A stretch of DNA of 64,000 bases from Sipunculus nudus (GCA_026874595.1 CM049309.1:66572926-66636925), one strand, 5' to 3'; shown: positions 22,575 through 52,177, counted from the stretch's first letter. Notes: generated by a model from the letters alone, not told the origin. Numbers and translations: made by a program.

Positions 22575-23407
22575 ATTGCCTTGGTGCAAGGCTGAGAATT
22601 ACACACCAGGTGACCCGGGCTCCATACTCAGCCTTGAGTATGTTCTTACGAAATATCGTAGCGGTCCTTCTGATGTATCAGAAGGAAAGAATAAAAGAGT
22701 AATTAAGAATAAGATGCAGCTCAAACTATGTTCACTCTACCTATATATCCTTTATATATCAGTTTCCATACATGTGGAGTCTCCTGTTTATGTTATATAT
22801 GATATAACAGCATTTTATCATGAAGAGAAGAGCAGAAGACCATCACTGACACAGCCATGTTGCTGAGGCATGAACTCTTGTCACCTGTGACCTGACCTCT
22901 GGTGTACCAGAGTAATTTATTGCTAATAAATCTATTTAAAAAATCTTATTTTATGAATAATTAATACTTATGAGTAAATGATAATATATGGCTTCAATAA
23001 GTCCTTTATAAGTTTATGGCTATATCATTTAAGGTTTTAACAAATTTGCCTATCGAAGTTATGGAAACAATATTTACTATAATTTATTTGGAACAATAAT
23101 CAGAGGACAACTTTTCTCATATCAATAAGGTCAAGGACAGGGTCATGTGACAAAAGATAAACATGACCGCATGGCAGGCTAAAAAAAAACCACAGGAGTT
23201 AAAATCTTAACAATTTCCTTATAAGGGCACTTCTACATAATTTATTTTTACTCCAGAACAGTTTATTAGCCATTATTGGTAAGAAATTTGCTAAATTGCC
23301 TCCATTTTCTCTGTTTATTTTGCAAATATCCCAATATACCCCTGCTACGCTTTTCCATAAGAGGATCCCCATAACTGAAATCTCATTTCAGTTATGAACC
23401 CATAACA
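22575..23407. mobile_element. 833-bp insertion in the 5' LTR, 9-bp target duplication
   Basis: The sequence agaatgtag occurs at 22566-22574 and again at 23408-23416, and only once at the matching place in the other LTR. The insert begins attgccttggtgcaaggc and ends with an inner palindrome (ataactgaaat/atttcagttat) followed by gaacccataaca. I see no terminal inverted repeats and no protein-coding signature; the 96-residue open frame at 22576-22866 has no recognisable domain. The 9-bp duplication suits Mutator-like or some other DNA elements; a retroposon is also possible. Class unknown. Confidence 0.85.
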
Positions 23408-23586
23408 AGAATGTAGAGAGCTCCGGCCATTACTTTAATCGCCAACTATACACAAAGTACCTAATGACAACAAATAAGACCCTTACCTACGGCTCAAACA
23501 TCAAAGCCACTTCACTCCGGTAACCGTCATAAGACTCCCAGACAACAAAAACGGCCCCAAAACTGGTCAAACTGTGAGAACTCAGC

Positions 23587-25523
23587 TAGCGACAGCTTGT
23601 CACCCCAAACGTCGATTTTAGATGAACTGAAGACGATGGGGTGACAGTACAAGCTATTGGGTTCGCATCAATTCTAGTATGTGCAGATGTGCACGCCATT
23701 TCTGACACTACTTTTTCATTTTCATCCACTTCTCGAACTGTCATTTTCCTGAGTTAAGACAAAAAGTGACGTTATTCTGTTGGGGAAAATAATAATTATT
23801 ACATCCACGGTTGACTTACGTGTGAACGTGCAGCAGTTTTTAATTCCGAGGCTGGTTTTACTCGAAAAACTCGTCTCCACGTCTGTCAGCGGGAGAATCA
23901 TAACTTCCGTTAGGGGATTTCCAAACGGCTATGTGTAAAACTCGGAAGTCCGAAGTCGGAAGCAAGGACTTTTTTTAAAGCAATGATCGAAGCATAATTA
24001 AAATGCTACTACATCAATGGAAAGTACCTTTTTATTTTTATTGATAGAATAAGGTCTTTTTTATCATCATGTAAAATAATCAAAGTTATCCACCCGAAGT
24101 TAATGACTATTTTTTGCTCGGAAATGCCCGGTTATGGTCCAAATGTGTAAAACTCGGAAGCCAGTAATGGCAAATGCACTGGTCATCATATCGTCAGCAA
24201 ACGTGTCAAGCATTTTCAATTTCTTCAGTATCATGTATTTTTTATAAATTCAATCTGTTTTGTAACATTCATGATGCTGTTTTTTTAATAATATGTTATA
24301 TTGATATTTTATTTCATTTTGTAAAACAAGATTATTTTAACTCATCAATATTTTACGCTGTTACCGCAAAACATAAAGTTGATGGAAACATGAAAAAAAT
24401 AAAGGTTTTGATAATATTTTATACATGTGCCCCTATAAAAATCACCCTGATAATATCATAGAGACTTAAACAGAAAATTTGACAGAACCAAAAAACCGTC
24501 CAGTTAATGTTTTTACAAGTTGTTTCGAACAAAATATTTTATTTTTAATGTATAAATTGAAAAACATTTTCCTCTTCCATTGACCAAAAAAAAAAATTCA
24601 TCAGTATTATGAATCTCTTAGACTCTTATCTATTATGTAATACTTTTTATGCCAAATTATATTTTACATTTTATGGTCCGGTTGCATTTATATATATATT
24701 ATATAAACAAAATTGTAATTTCTTATCGAGATCCTTGTAATCGTACAGTAATATGAAGTTGAAGGGTGCACATTCTGGTTATATGCCCTTATCGTGCAAT
24801 CATTTGCAAACATACTTTATATATTAATAAATATCCATATATTTGAAGTTGAAATGTAATGTTGAAACATCAGGAGTGAAATTAATATAATATAAATATC
24901 GAGATTGATAAAGTTTGAAAGAAAGAGTCAAAGCTTGAAAAAGAATTAATTTTATTTTTAAAAAAATATTTGCTTAAATTCGTAAATCGATCAGATTATA
25001 TAATAATACATGTATTAGTATGTTATATATTATCTGGACTTTTGTATCCCTTTTCTAAGATATAAATGTAACATTTTTTTAAAATGTTGTTGAACTCTAA
25101 CATATTGAAAGACATTTCGTTTTTGCATATGATACATGTATGTTTGTTCCAGCGATGACCTTCTGGGATATATTGAATTTTCATATTTGTTCAACGTATG
25201 GAAAATATATTACTATATTTTATTTTGAATGACATCGTAATTTATAACTGTATTTTTAATGCCGTACAAGGGTTAATTATACCATATTAATTATGCAGTG
25301 GTGCATCCATAGAGGGCGCAAGCCCGTTCAGACGTAATATCTCTTAATTTTCATTTCTTTTCCAGATTACTTTTTTTATTCCCTAGCAATTTCATTATTA
25401 TATTTATTACTTTCCAATTCATAAATTGGTGATTTACTCCACTGAGAGAGCATACAAGTATGTACTAGTATAATGAGATAGGAAGTATTTCCGTTATCAC
25501 ACTTTACTCGATAATAACACCGA

Positions 25524-25607
<84 letters not shown>

Positions 25608-26308
25608 TTTACAAATAAAACAATAAGAACTTATAGTTTTCCGATTATGTGTCATGTATTGCATCATACACTCATTATAAGCAGAATCATGCATAAGCAA
25701 TTTTAATATATGCATGCAATATAATTATAATGAAACTGCATTTTGGGCACAGTGCGTCTCTGTGACTTCCGAGTTATACACATTGGATAACATCCAAGCA
25801 CTTCTGACTGACTTCCGAGATGGCTTCCGAGCACAAAATCTTCCATAACGTTCAGATTAAACAATGGATAACTATTATTCTTCACAGAATGATAGAAAAA
25901 GATCTTATTCTATCGGGGAAAAAACAAAACGGTATTGAAGCGTTAGCATTTTGTATATGCTTTAAACTGCTTTCGTTGGTTTCCGGCTTCCGGCTTCCGA
26001 CTTCCAAGTTTACATACACGACCGCGCCATGACACATTTAGTTTTGAATGAGAAGTACCGCTTCACGTGAATCGGTGCCACAGTGATGAAAGGAGGTAAT
26101 AATTGTAATTATTTTTGTGTAACAACATTTTTTCTTCGATATTTAGCACATATAATACGACTATATAAGCCTGTGATGCCAAATAATACCAGACAGCAAA
26201 TATTTTGATCCGACCCTTAGAATGGGCGTTCTGTTGTGACTGCCATCATGACTCCAGGCCCTATCAGTTTTTTTTTCCGAAGGCCTGAGTGTCATGTTGT
26301 CATGGCTA
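23587..26308. mobile_element. 2.7-kb Mutator-like non-autonomous element in the 5' LTR
   Basis: The 9-bp duplication gaactcagc (23578-23586 and 26309-26317) flanks an insert that starts TAGC and ends GCTA. Its outer ~600 bases at each side are diverged inverted repeats. The best blocks are gtgtaaaactcggaag (about 23933) against cttccgagttatacac (about 25765), and gatagaataaggtctttt (24043) against its inverse near 25898-25915. Repeats of cggaag/cttccg stud both arms. The centre is AT-rich with a (TA)n run and no transposase frame. Long TIRs with a 9-bp duplication are the hallmark of Mutator-like elements; the assignment is by structure only. Confidence 0.75.
25526..25603. repeat. (TA)n microsatellite inside the nested element
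   Basis: About 78 bases of TA repeat. Confidence 0.95.
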
Positions 26309-26514
26309 GAACTCAGCCAGCTGCCCCAACTGCGAGATACTGGCGGAACTAGTCTGACGAACAACCTCACCGCGCATGCCCGGGGCAAAAGCGCTACTCA
26401 GATTAATCTACCAAATCGTCGCTAGAGGGCAACACCTCTCGGTGTCCCTGAATCATTTAACTAAACTTTGACTAGTTTATCAACCGCTGACTCTAATATA
26501 GGTTGATACATGGT

Positions 26515-26520
<6 letters not shown>

Positions 26521-26556
<36 letters not shown>

Positions 26557-26607
26557 ACTTTTATGTACTTTTACTTGTACCGTGATATCTTATTTATATA
26601 ATGTTGC

Positions 26608-26672
<65 letters not shown>

Positions 26673-26687
26673 ATATCACGGTACAAG

Positions 26688-26742
<55 letters not shown>

Positions 26743-26793
26743 ACAACATTATATAAATAAGATATCACGGTACAAGTAAAAGTACATAAAGTA
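26521..26793. repeat. Near-perfect inverted repeat around a (TA)n core
   Basis: The left arm (26554-26611, gtacttttatgtactttt and onward) and the right arm (26737-26793) are inverse copies over about 57 bases, with about two differences. Between them are about 125 bases of TA repeat that contain a third partial copy, agatatcacggtacaagt, at about 26672-26689. On a single strand this would fold into a long hairpin. Confidence 0.9.
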
Positions 26794-29056
26794 TGTGAAG
26801 ATATAAATGTTTAGATTAATGTTGTAATTCCATTTAAATTCATAATCTTCATCAAAATGTCACAAGACACGAGCAATACGATTAGAAAGAAATCAATGAA
26901 TAATGTAACAATAAAATGATGTAACATACTCTCTCGATACAATAAGTGCAAAGCACAAAATAAAAACGATAAACATATATTTACATATATTTACACTAGA
27001 CGGAAAGATATGTGTTTATCATGTAAAACGTTCTGGGTCTATTATAAACTTTAAGGCCCGGCAAATACTATACTGAATAAACGGATGGGCATTTTTGCAG
27101 CGCTGCAAAGCGCGGCGCAGCGCAGCGTTCGGTGTAGCAGGGCCTTTAGAACCAACCTGCTCACAGTGTTTCTTGGCTCATCAGAGGGTATACATATCAT
27201 GTAGATAAGAAAATCTATTTTTTCCTGTTTACTCCTAAAATCCATGGTAATTTAAGGTTCTATTTCTAGCTTCTCACGATCAAAATGAGATCTGATACCG
27301 CTAAACAGGTTGGTTAAGTTAACCAGTTTAAATATTATCGAGGACCTGGCTTACACACACACACACTTTTCTAACCATCTTGCAAAGCTCTAGATAGATG
27401 GCGCTGAAACACACACAAAACAAATTTCAAGCAAAACGTTCTTTCTGAGGCCTTGCAAGAAACTTTCCCAGCAAAGTTTCCCCAGCTTTTTTAATGCTTT
27501 AATAATGCTTTAACAGCTTTTCTTTTTCGAGGACCCGTGTGTAAGTCCTCACAGGAAAAAAAGTCCTCGCGCGTTTCCTGTGCAGTCTATATCGTGTCCT
27601 CTTAAGTTCGGTTATACACACACACACACAAACACAAACACGGGTAAACCTGAATAATAGTTTAACCTTCTGGGCGAACTGATCAGTCAGTCAATCACAA
27701 AGCGTGTTGCTTTTTGCTCAATTATTGTACCGCTTCTTTTGGCCAAACCCAGCAAACCATGGTGTAGATAAACAGGTTTAGAGGGTCAAGAGCGTGCCAA
27801 TCTGTCACAGCTACTATTTTCGGGCTCGACTGGTTAAAGGGACATAATCAGGAGCAATATTATACTTATTCTTTCGCACTATCAGTTAAAGTTTGGGTTA
27901 TACAAAAGTTTCCAGGCAAAACTATTCCAGCACATAGTCTCACTGCCTCCCTATAAGTTGTTTAACACCATTTTATCGCTTTGCGTGTTTGTAAACACAG
28001 TCCACGTCTGTCTGTTTACAATAACAAGGCCACGTGGCCGGAGGTCCGATTAAGCGCATACGCTTCAGATAACATGCGATGTTTCAACTAGCGGAAACAT
28101 GTATTTCATATTTGGGGCCAGGTCAGTGCTTCGCCTGATGTTTTGCCCAGGCGGTGCACGCAGTCCCATCAACTGTGTTTATGTTGACACCTCTCATCGC
28201 GCCCGGTCCATTGTTTTTAACACTCGTGTACAGGAGTAAGCCAACAGATTCAAGGCAAAAATTTTGCAGGTACCTATTTATTTAAAAAAGAAGACCCTAT
28301 TTTTCGTGTTTATTCAACATGCTTTATAGGTGATTGGGCCCCTTTAAGCATTTCACAAACGTTACTCCGTTGTCCCAGAGCTTGTCGTGTTAACGAAGTT
28401 TACTGTAGAATTAATACTTTTTTATATGAAGGCCTTTTTATCTTCTTTTTTGTGTGTTTCAAAATCGGGGGGGGGGGGGGGCATGGGGAGGTTAATAAAG
28501 TGTGAAAGCTTATGTTGATGTAATAATTGATATTGGTTGTTGGATGACTATAATCGCCACTGATTACTGGAAATTATGCAATTTACGTGATGTGATCTGA
28601 AACAATGAGACTATACAAACAACAAGTGGGTTATTGGATGTGAAATGATGTTAGATAATTTATTGCATTACAAACATTATCATACTCAATATGAATATAT
28701 TCAATACATTCAGTACACTGAAAGAGATATAGTTGTTATCAGTATACACAAGCAATCATTTCATTCTATTCATATTCAATACATATAATACGGTTATTAA
28801 GAAAAGTACAAAGATATATAAAGGTTACTGAGTGTACTTCTTTGCAGGACACATAAGCATGTAAATATACATATATGCATCTGTTTTCTGAGTGTCTGTG
28901 TGTTTGACCTCCCTGGAAAAAGTATGTATGTAAGTGTCGGAATTAGGGCTCAAACCAAGGTGTTTTGAATCTCCTTTGAAAGGCTAGGTTATCCATTGCG
29001 CTTTGTTGTGTTTCATTTAAAATAATCTCTTTTACCGTAATCGTGAAAAAAGTAGT
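26794..29056. other. Intergenic, no gene recognised
   Basis: The segment contains (CA)n runs near 27353 and 27618, repeats of the cgaggacc motif (about 27338, 27528), a dispersed repeat shared with 5815-6125 (about 27900-28345), and a G-run near 28467. The 3' UTR of the - strand receptor probably occupies its right part. No exon is supported. Confidence 0.5.
28659..28664 (-). promoter_or_regulatory. Candidate polyadenylation signal of the double-CTLD receptor
   Basis: On the - strand this is AATAAA, the first such hexamer after the stop codon at 29057, about 390 bases downstream. Not proven by any other sign. Confidence 0.3.
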
Positions 29057-46480
<17,424 letters not shown>

Positions 46481-46711
46481 AGATGTACGTAATGTAATTT
46501 TTTGCTCCATTTATTTGTGTACACGTCTGCTTGTTTCCTGGATCTGTCTGTAATCATCCATGGCTAGCACTGGACTGGCGAGTGCTCGGTGGTTGTACCG
46601 GTTTTATGGGGGTAGTGACTGAGCATCATACTCTTGTGACGAACATTTGTTTTTACTATCCTTACAGGCATCAGAGTGGATAAATATTTATTATTCTTTC
46701 CCTTTCACCGA

Positions 46712-46713
<2 letters not shown>

Positions 46714-46742
<29 letters not shown>

Positions 46743-46992
46743 ATTATATATATGAATATATATAAATATATATATATATATATGAATATAAGAGAGAGAG
46801 AGAGAGTGGTAGCAGAGAGAGAAAGAAAGAAAGTGAGAAAGAACGAAAGAACGAGAGAAAGAGAGAAAGAACGAATGAAAGAGAATAAGAGAAAGAAAGA
46901 GAGAAAGGAAGAGAGAAAGAGAGAGAGAAATAAACGAGAGAGAAAGAGAGAGAAAGAACGAGAAAAAGAGAGAAAGAGAGAAAGAAAACGAA
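46714..46992. repeat. (TA)n block followed by a 200-base purine tract
   Basis: TA repeats (46714-46790) run into a nearly pure A/G strand of gaga, gaaa and gaac units up to about 46992. The open frames called on both strands here are repeat translations. Such tracts can form triplex (H-DNA). Confidence 0.95.
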
Positions 46993-46994
46993 TA

Positions 46995-47235
46995 CCCATT
47001 CTGAAGAAGTAACCTTCCATTTCCTGGTCGGATGCTCTATCATTGAGCTACCAAAGATCTCTAAGTATACTGCCTACTGACTTATTTCTTTAAAGGAATC
47101 AGCCAATCGACGACTTCATTCAAAATCAATCTGCAATGTTTTCCATACATGTTGTAGGCAGGACTCCTGACGTCGCTCTGCTGGTAAGAGCATGTGACGA
47201 GTGTCGGAAGGTCAGCGGTTTGATTTCCCTTCTGA
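46995..47235. repeat. tRNA-like remnants in opposite orientations
   Basis: On the - strand, tggtagctcaatgatagagc (about 47035-47056) resembles an A box. On the + strand, cgtcgctctgctggtaagagc (47171-47191) with ggtttgatttcc downstream resembles A and B boxes. Both are degenerate. Confidence 0.4.
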
Positions 47236-47282
47236 GTGAACTAAATATTCATGTTCTCTACATATTTACAATGAAGTAGCAT

Positions 47283-47283
<1 letters not shown>

Positions 47284-47320
<37 letters not shown>
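47284..47320. repeat. (TA)n microsatellite
   Basis: About 36 bases of TA repeat. Confidence 0.95.
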
Positions 47321-47322
<2 letters not shown>

Positions 47323-48024
47323 TGTGATTATCTATATGTAAGTTGGGTTTTTAATTCGCGATATTCGCGATAGTGATTTCATCGAGAAAATGAAACCTCC
47401 GTGAATCAGCCCAATCACCAGAGGTGACCAGTCCCTTTTTATAGCGTAGTATCATTTGGCGTCTCATGTACATGTTCTCCATCATAATGCATCAAAAGTT
47501 GAAAGGCAAAAGGCCTTTAAAGAATAACGCATTTTCCATGTTCAAATTTTGATAATATGTATGTAATAGATGTTTTATGATGTCTGTGAATAATGAATAT
47601 CCAGTCCCTGTCCTGGTGACGATGATATAGTTCGTGTTTAATTACAACCTATAAATGTTTCTGGATGGCGAATACGCGAAAGTTGAAACCTCACGACAGG
47701 ATGAACGAGAAAAATCGCGAAAATGTAACCCCGCGAATATAAAGCCACCCACATTATCCATAAGAGTCGGATGACACGTCTGAAATAAATGTCACGATGT
47801 ATCGTTTGATTTAGATGAATATGGACCAAAAATATTGACATGACCTTTGTGTCGGTTTAACATTTACAGTTAAAAACCGTCAATGGATCACTGTGTGTGT
47901 CTAAAGGACAGTTGTCATGAAAAGCCACAGATGACTCAGAGAGACTGCTTGAAAACATTGTGTGGTTAGCATTTTATCCCAAGCCAGGATTTATACTATC
48001 TCGTTTTCATAGCTGGTAGATTAC

Positions 48025-48580
48025 TCGGCTGGTTTGACGTATCCTCCTGAAATTTTGCATGTGTGTAGATCTCACATAGCTCTTTATCAAACACAAAACT
48101 GGTGGCGCCATTTTCAACTATCCTTGCAAAGTGTCCGTCTGTTAGTCTGCCGTGGGATAAAATCACTCATATCTCGGCAGTGAATGGACTTATCTGCCTA
48201 AAATTTTGCAATTGTATACATCTTGGATAGCTTTCTGGAGTTTGTGGCAGATGGCGCCACCTACATTCACGTTCAGGCTGCAGACATCCAGGCTTATATC
48301 TCAGGACTGGTTTGATGTATCCTCCTGAAATGTTGCATGTGTATAGATCTCACATAGCTCTTTCCTATACGCAAAACTGGTGGCACCAACTGCAACCATT
48401 TTTGCACAGTGTCCGTCTGTTAGTCTGCAGTGGGATAAAATCACTCATATGTCGGCAGTGTTTTGACTTATCTGCCTAAAATTTTGCAATTGTATACAAC
48501 TTGGATAATTTTCTGGATTGTGTGGCAGGTGCCACTACCTACCTTCACATTTCGCCTGCAGACATCCATGCTAATATGCA
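48025..48580 (+). repeat. Two tandem copies of a ~278-bp unit
   Basis: The segment from ggtttgacgtatcctcctga (48031) recurs from 48309. Both copies contain ctcacatagctcttt, gtccgtctgttagtctgc, gggataaaatcactcatat and cttatctgcctaaaattttg in the same order. They differ at roughly one base in ten. No coding frame is shared. Confidence 0.9.
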
Positions 48581-49492
48581 ACACACCTAACTCTATTTCT
48601 CCTTAGCTTGCCACTCAACCCATGCCTCATTTTACCCGTCCCACTCTGATTTCGACGGATGCACGTAGTCGCATGTCGACTACCCGTATTCTAGTTACCT
48701 TAATACACAATGTACTTACATTGCCACATTCACTTAGTATAAAACACATAATTTAACCATCTATTATTCTTCGTTTCCTCAAAAAGGAAATATATACATA
48801 TGCAGCAAATTTATTATTTCAACATTACTGTCCAAATTAAATAATTTAATAAAATTTTGTTCACTTGAGTAATGTAAGTCTTTTCTGAAGTATTTTAACC
48901 TCAAATCATTATATAATATACATTTTTGCATAAAGTGAGAATCAGCCTCGACAACTTTGTATCCATGATGTAAACAATATTTACAGATCCTCTCTTAACC
49001 AGATATATCAGTATGACGACCTATTTCTATAGCTAATTCATGATTGGAGCATCGAACGTTTGCAAATGCTGTGCGATGTTTTTTATTTGGAATATAATTT
49101 AAGTACCTTTTAAGTGTTAGCATAGATTTTAAAGCACCATAATAATATAATTTATAACTGGGATGGCTGGCTGGTTAACTGGTTCGTTGAATGTTTGGTT
49201 GGTTGATTATTCATTTGATTTTACATACTTTAACTCCTTAAAAAATAAGTCAATACTAAAAAAAAGCATTACCAGCTCTTGCAAGGCTACCGAGACCTGA
49301 CCGAGTCTTTCTGTATATATAATAACATACAATATTTTATATATTAAGTGAGGCATTATGTTTCACGTGAGTCGTGAGATATAGGAATACAAAAAGTAAA
49401 TCAATGATTATACACGCAATTATTTTATCCACATATAGGTGTAAAATAAAATCCTGAAATCAGCCTATAAAATCAAATATACATGTTACATG

Positions 49493-50766
49493 CAGTCAAT
49501 GTGTAAAATCAGTCAATTTGTAAAATGCCTGAAATTTTCAGTCATATCACAAATTGACTGAAAGATCGGTCAGTTTATTTGACACAATCACTGAATTGCT
49601 AAGAAATAGTCTTTTGTTTCATATATATCATTATATTGTAAAACAAACTTTTCCAAATAGTATTTCTATCTACTTTTGGGTATACACTTAATTTCTGTTT
49701 CTTCTTTCTAGACTATTTATGAAGAATATTGATCAAATACTAAAATACACAGACAGTGAGGGGTTACCAGAATGATATACCTAAAATAAACAACCTATTA
49801 TAGCATAAGAGATATGCATATATTATTTTACAACTCATTTGACTGAATTTTTGTTTATCTAAGAGCAAGGATCAAGTCAAATGGAAGCTACAGTTTAAAT
49901 AAAACTTTAAGGTGTGCAGTAATACGTTAAATTTATCGTGAAGAACGGTTAGGAATAACCACAGTTACATAGCTATTTTTATCAGAGATATATCAATATT
50001 AAGATATTAAGAGTTGCCAATACTTTGGATTAATCAATATCACCGACTCTGTCTATTACTTTTAATAAGTTTACCATCTACTTTCTTTAACTGTGATGGC
50101 TTGAAATGTTGATCGGTCAACTTTTCTGACCATAGAGGACAAACCATATTGCCTCCACCCATCCCCACTGTAATTTTATCATTTAAAAGAATGTTATTTT
50201 GCCATTAAATAGGCTCTTGTACAATATGAGTTATTTAAAAAAACTGCGTGACAGTTCCCTCAAATATTAATATAAACTTTCAGAAATTACTTTAATTTAT
50301 AATATGGTATGATTCACTCATTCCTATGCATGACGTTGTGAAACTCGGGTATTAAAGCACAAATTAATTAATTCAAGCATATTTTGAGAATTCAGACCAA
50401 GACGAGAAGTTTTATTGTGTATAACCCAGCGGTGGATCCAAGGGTTAATTAGGGAGAAGGGTGTTCTCAGTGGAGGTTCCCCCATAAGTATATAGCTTGT
50501 TATTTTATACCCAACTTGCTGAAATATTATACCCAACTTGCTGAAATTTTATAAAATAAATTTTAACAGATTTCCCGCTCTAACGGAGGGGAACACCCAC
50601 TCCCACCACAAAGGCAATTGTACCCCTGAGACTGTGTAATATTAAGATCTGATATTATTACGTATTTATTTATGCAACAACCAGAATTAAGCCAAATGGA
50701 CCTTTTTGATTATTTGAAATAGAAAAATTTCAGGCAATTTACAAATTAACTAGCACACATTGACTG
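49493..50766. mobile_element. Non-autonomous TIR element, ~1.27 kb
   Basis: The left end (CAGTCAATGTGT, then agtcaatttgtaaaatgcct) and the inverse of the right end (CAGTCAATGTGT, then agttaatttgtaaattgcct) match over about 45 bases. No transposase frame lies between. It is related in its ends to the elements at 3985-5605 and 37.6 kb. The target duplication could not be read. Confidence 0.65.
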
Positions 50767-51012
50767 TATACATATATATGTACTCTTGACATGCTTTCAA
50801 TGCATCATCGTCTTCATCTTCATCATATTTTCCCCGATGAAACGCCAAGCATTTGCTATAAAATAAAAGCTATAGACTTAACTATTGTCAATATCATATG
50901 TTAACATCTTGGTTGTCGCTACTTCGCCAAGGAAATATTACAATATTAGATATGATATTTAACATTTTAGCACAACACGCAGCGCTAACAAAATACCAAC
51001 GGACAAAGACCG

Positions 51013-51245
51013 ATCGCTGAAGGCTGAAGCTCAACATGACAGAGAATCAACTAAGAGATAACTACTGGCGCTCCCCCCCCCCCCCCCTTCTCCCCTCATA
51101 TATACACATACATTAATTAAAAGAATATTACTTTGTCATTAAATCGCTGAAGGCTGAAGCTCAACATGACAGAGAATCAATTAAGAGATAACTACTGGCG
51201 CCCCCCCCCCCCCCCCCTTTCCCCTCATATATACACATACATTAA
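51013..51245 (+). repeat. Tandem duplication with ~131-bp period and C-runs
   Basis: atcgctgaaggctgaagctc and the following 100 bases occur at 51013 and again at 51143. Each copy holds a poly-C run of about 15-20 bases and ends tatatacacatacatt. The copies are nearly identical outside the C-run, so the duplication is recent. Confidence 0.9.
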
Positions 51246-52173
51246 TAGCAGTTCTGGAATGCTCCGTGTACCAGAGTTTCTGCAACGGAATCATGAGGCT
51301 AAGCGTCACATCGAACGTCATTTACTGGGCCACATTGTCACACTATCTGTCGATCTGGTATATTTTAGACTCCGCCGCGCGGTTACAGGAACTAAGCCCT
51401 GGGACGTACAGTCATATGACACACTGCAAGTTTAATCAGTGCAGAATGTTACTTGCTTGCACTGTATGTATTGAACATTCTGCCGTTTCCATATAGAAAT
51501 AAACTGAATTGTGAATCAACTTTGCTGATACGTAAACGGAAACGACAATATACTCTCCTGTTGTATGCAATAACCTGCTCGTCTAAACACACTCAGTTTC
51601 AGTTTACCATTCCTGATTCCTATATGTAGAAATCATGGCGGATCTGTGTAGCGTCATTTGTGACTGGCAAATTTATTTATACGCTGAACTTGAATATGTA
51701 ATTCTAAAAGTAGTATGTGATAAGGTTAAAAATTTGTTTTTCATTAATGAAAGATGATAATTATTTTTCATTGCATTGGGTATTCTCCTTAATACAGGTA
51801 TTACACTGGACAAATTAAGTCAGACCATTAACAAAGATTCCTGTTGAAATTATTCCCAGCAGCAGAATTCGCCCCGCACTTGTCTTTCGAATTAAAATAT
51901 AGACTGCATGTTGTTCCTATGACGTCTCCTCCATTACAATGCTAATTGCAGCTCTTTGTCATTTAATAAATAAACATTTACTGACATATTCACTTAGACA
52001 ATACAGTTAATACAATTCTATATTTCTGTCTCAGAACCTTTAATGCACAGGATGCTTACCAGAATTGTTAAGACTTTGATAGATAACGTAATCTGAGTAT
52101 TATTTCTTTGAATTAATGATGACCTTTGTTACTTCTTAATAAAACATATATGGTTGGGCCACGTTTTATCCAT

Positions 52174-52177
<4 letters not shown>

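Larger units (their letters stand above)
11118..26520 (-). mobile_element. Ty3/Gypsy LTR retrotransposon, - strand, with two nested insertions
   Basis: The full element spans 15.4 kb; without the nested insertions it would be about 11.8 kb. In element orientation the order is 5' LTR (26520-20312, interrupted), tRNA-Leu primer-binding site (20309-20291), about 1.3 kb leader, gag, protease, reverse transcriptase, RNase H, integrase, a polypurine tract (about 13767-13755), and 3' LTR (13754-11118). The LTRs start TGTGTG and end TTACA. Flanking bases are TA repeat on both sides; a 4-bp TATA target duplication is possible but cannot be distinguished from the microsatellite. There is no room for an env gene. 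Integrase lying after RNase H places it in Ty3/Gypsy, not Ty1/Copia. The LTRs are unusually long for this group. Confidence 0.95.
20312..26520 (-). repeat. 5' LTR of the Gypsy element, split by two insertions
   Basis: LTR segments are 20312-22574, 23417-23586 and 26318-26520, plus the two target duplications. Removing the insertions restores a repeat collinear with 11118-13754. Promoter signals were not resolved. Confidence 0.95.

Noticed and set aside
46647-47043. Overlapping open frames rich in Arg/Glu or Ser/Leu/Phe
   Set aside because: They are translations of the purine tract on both strands.
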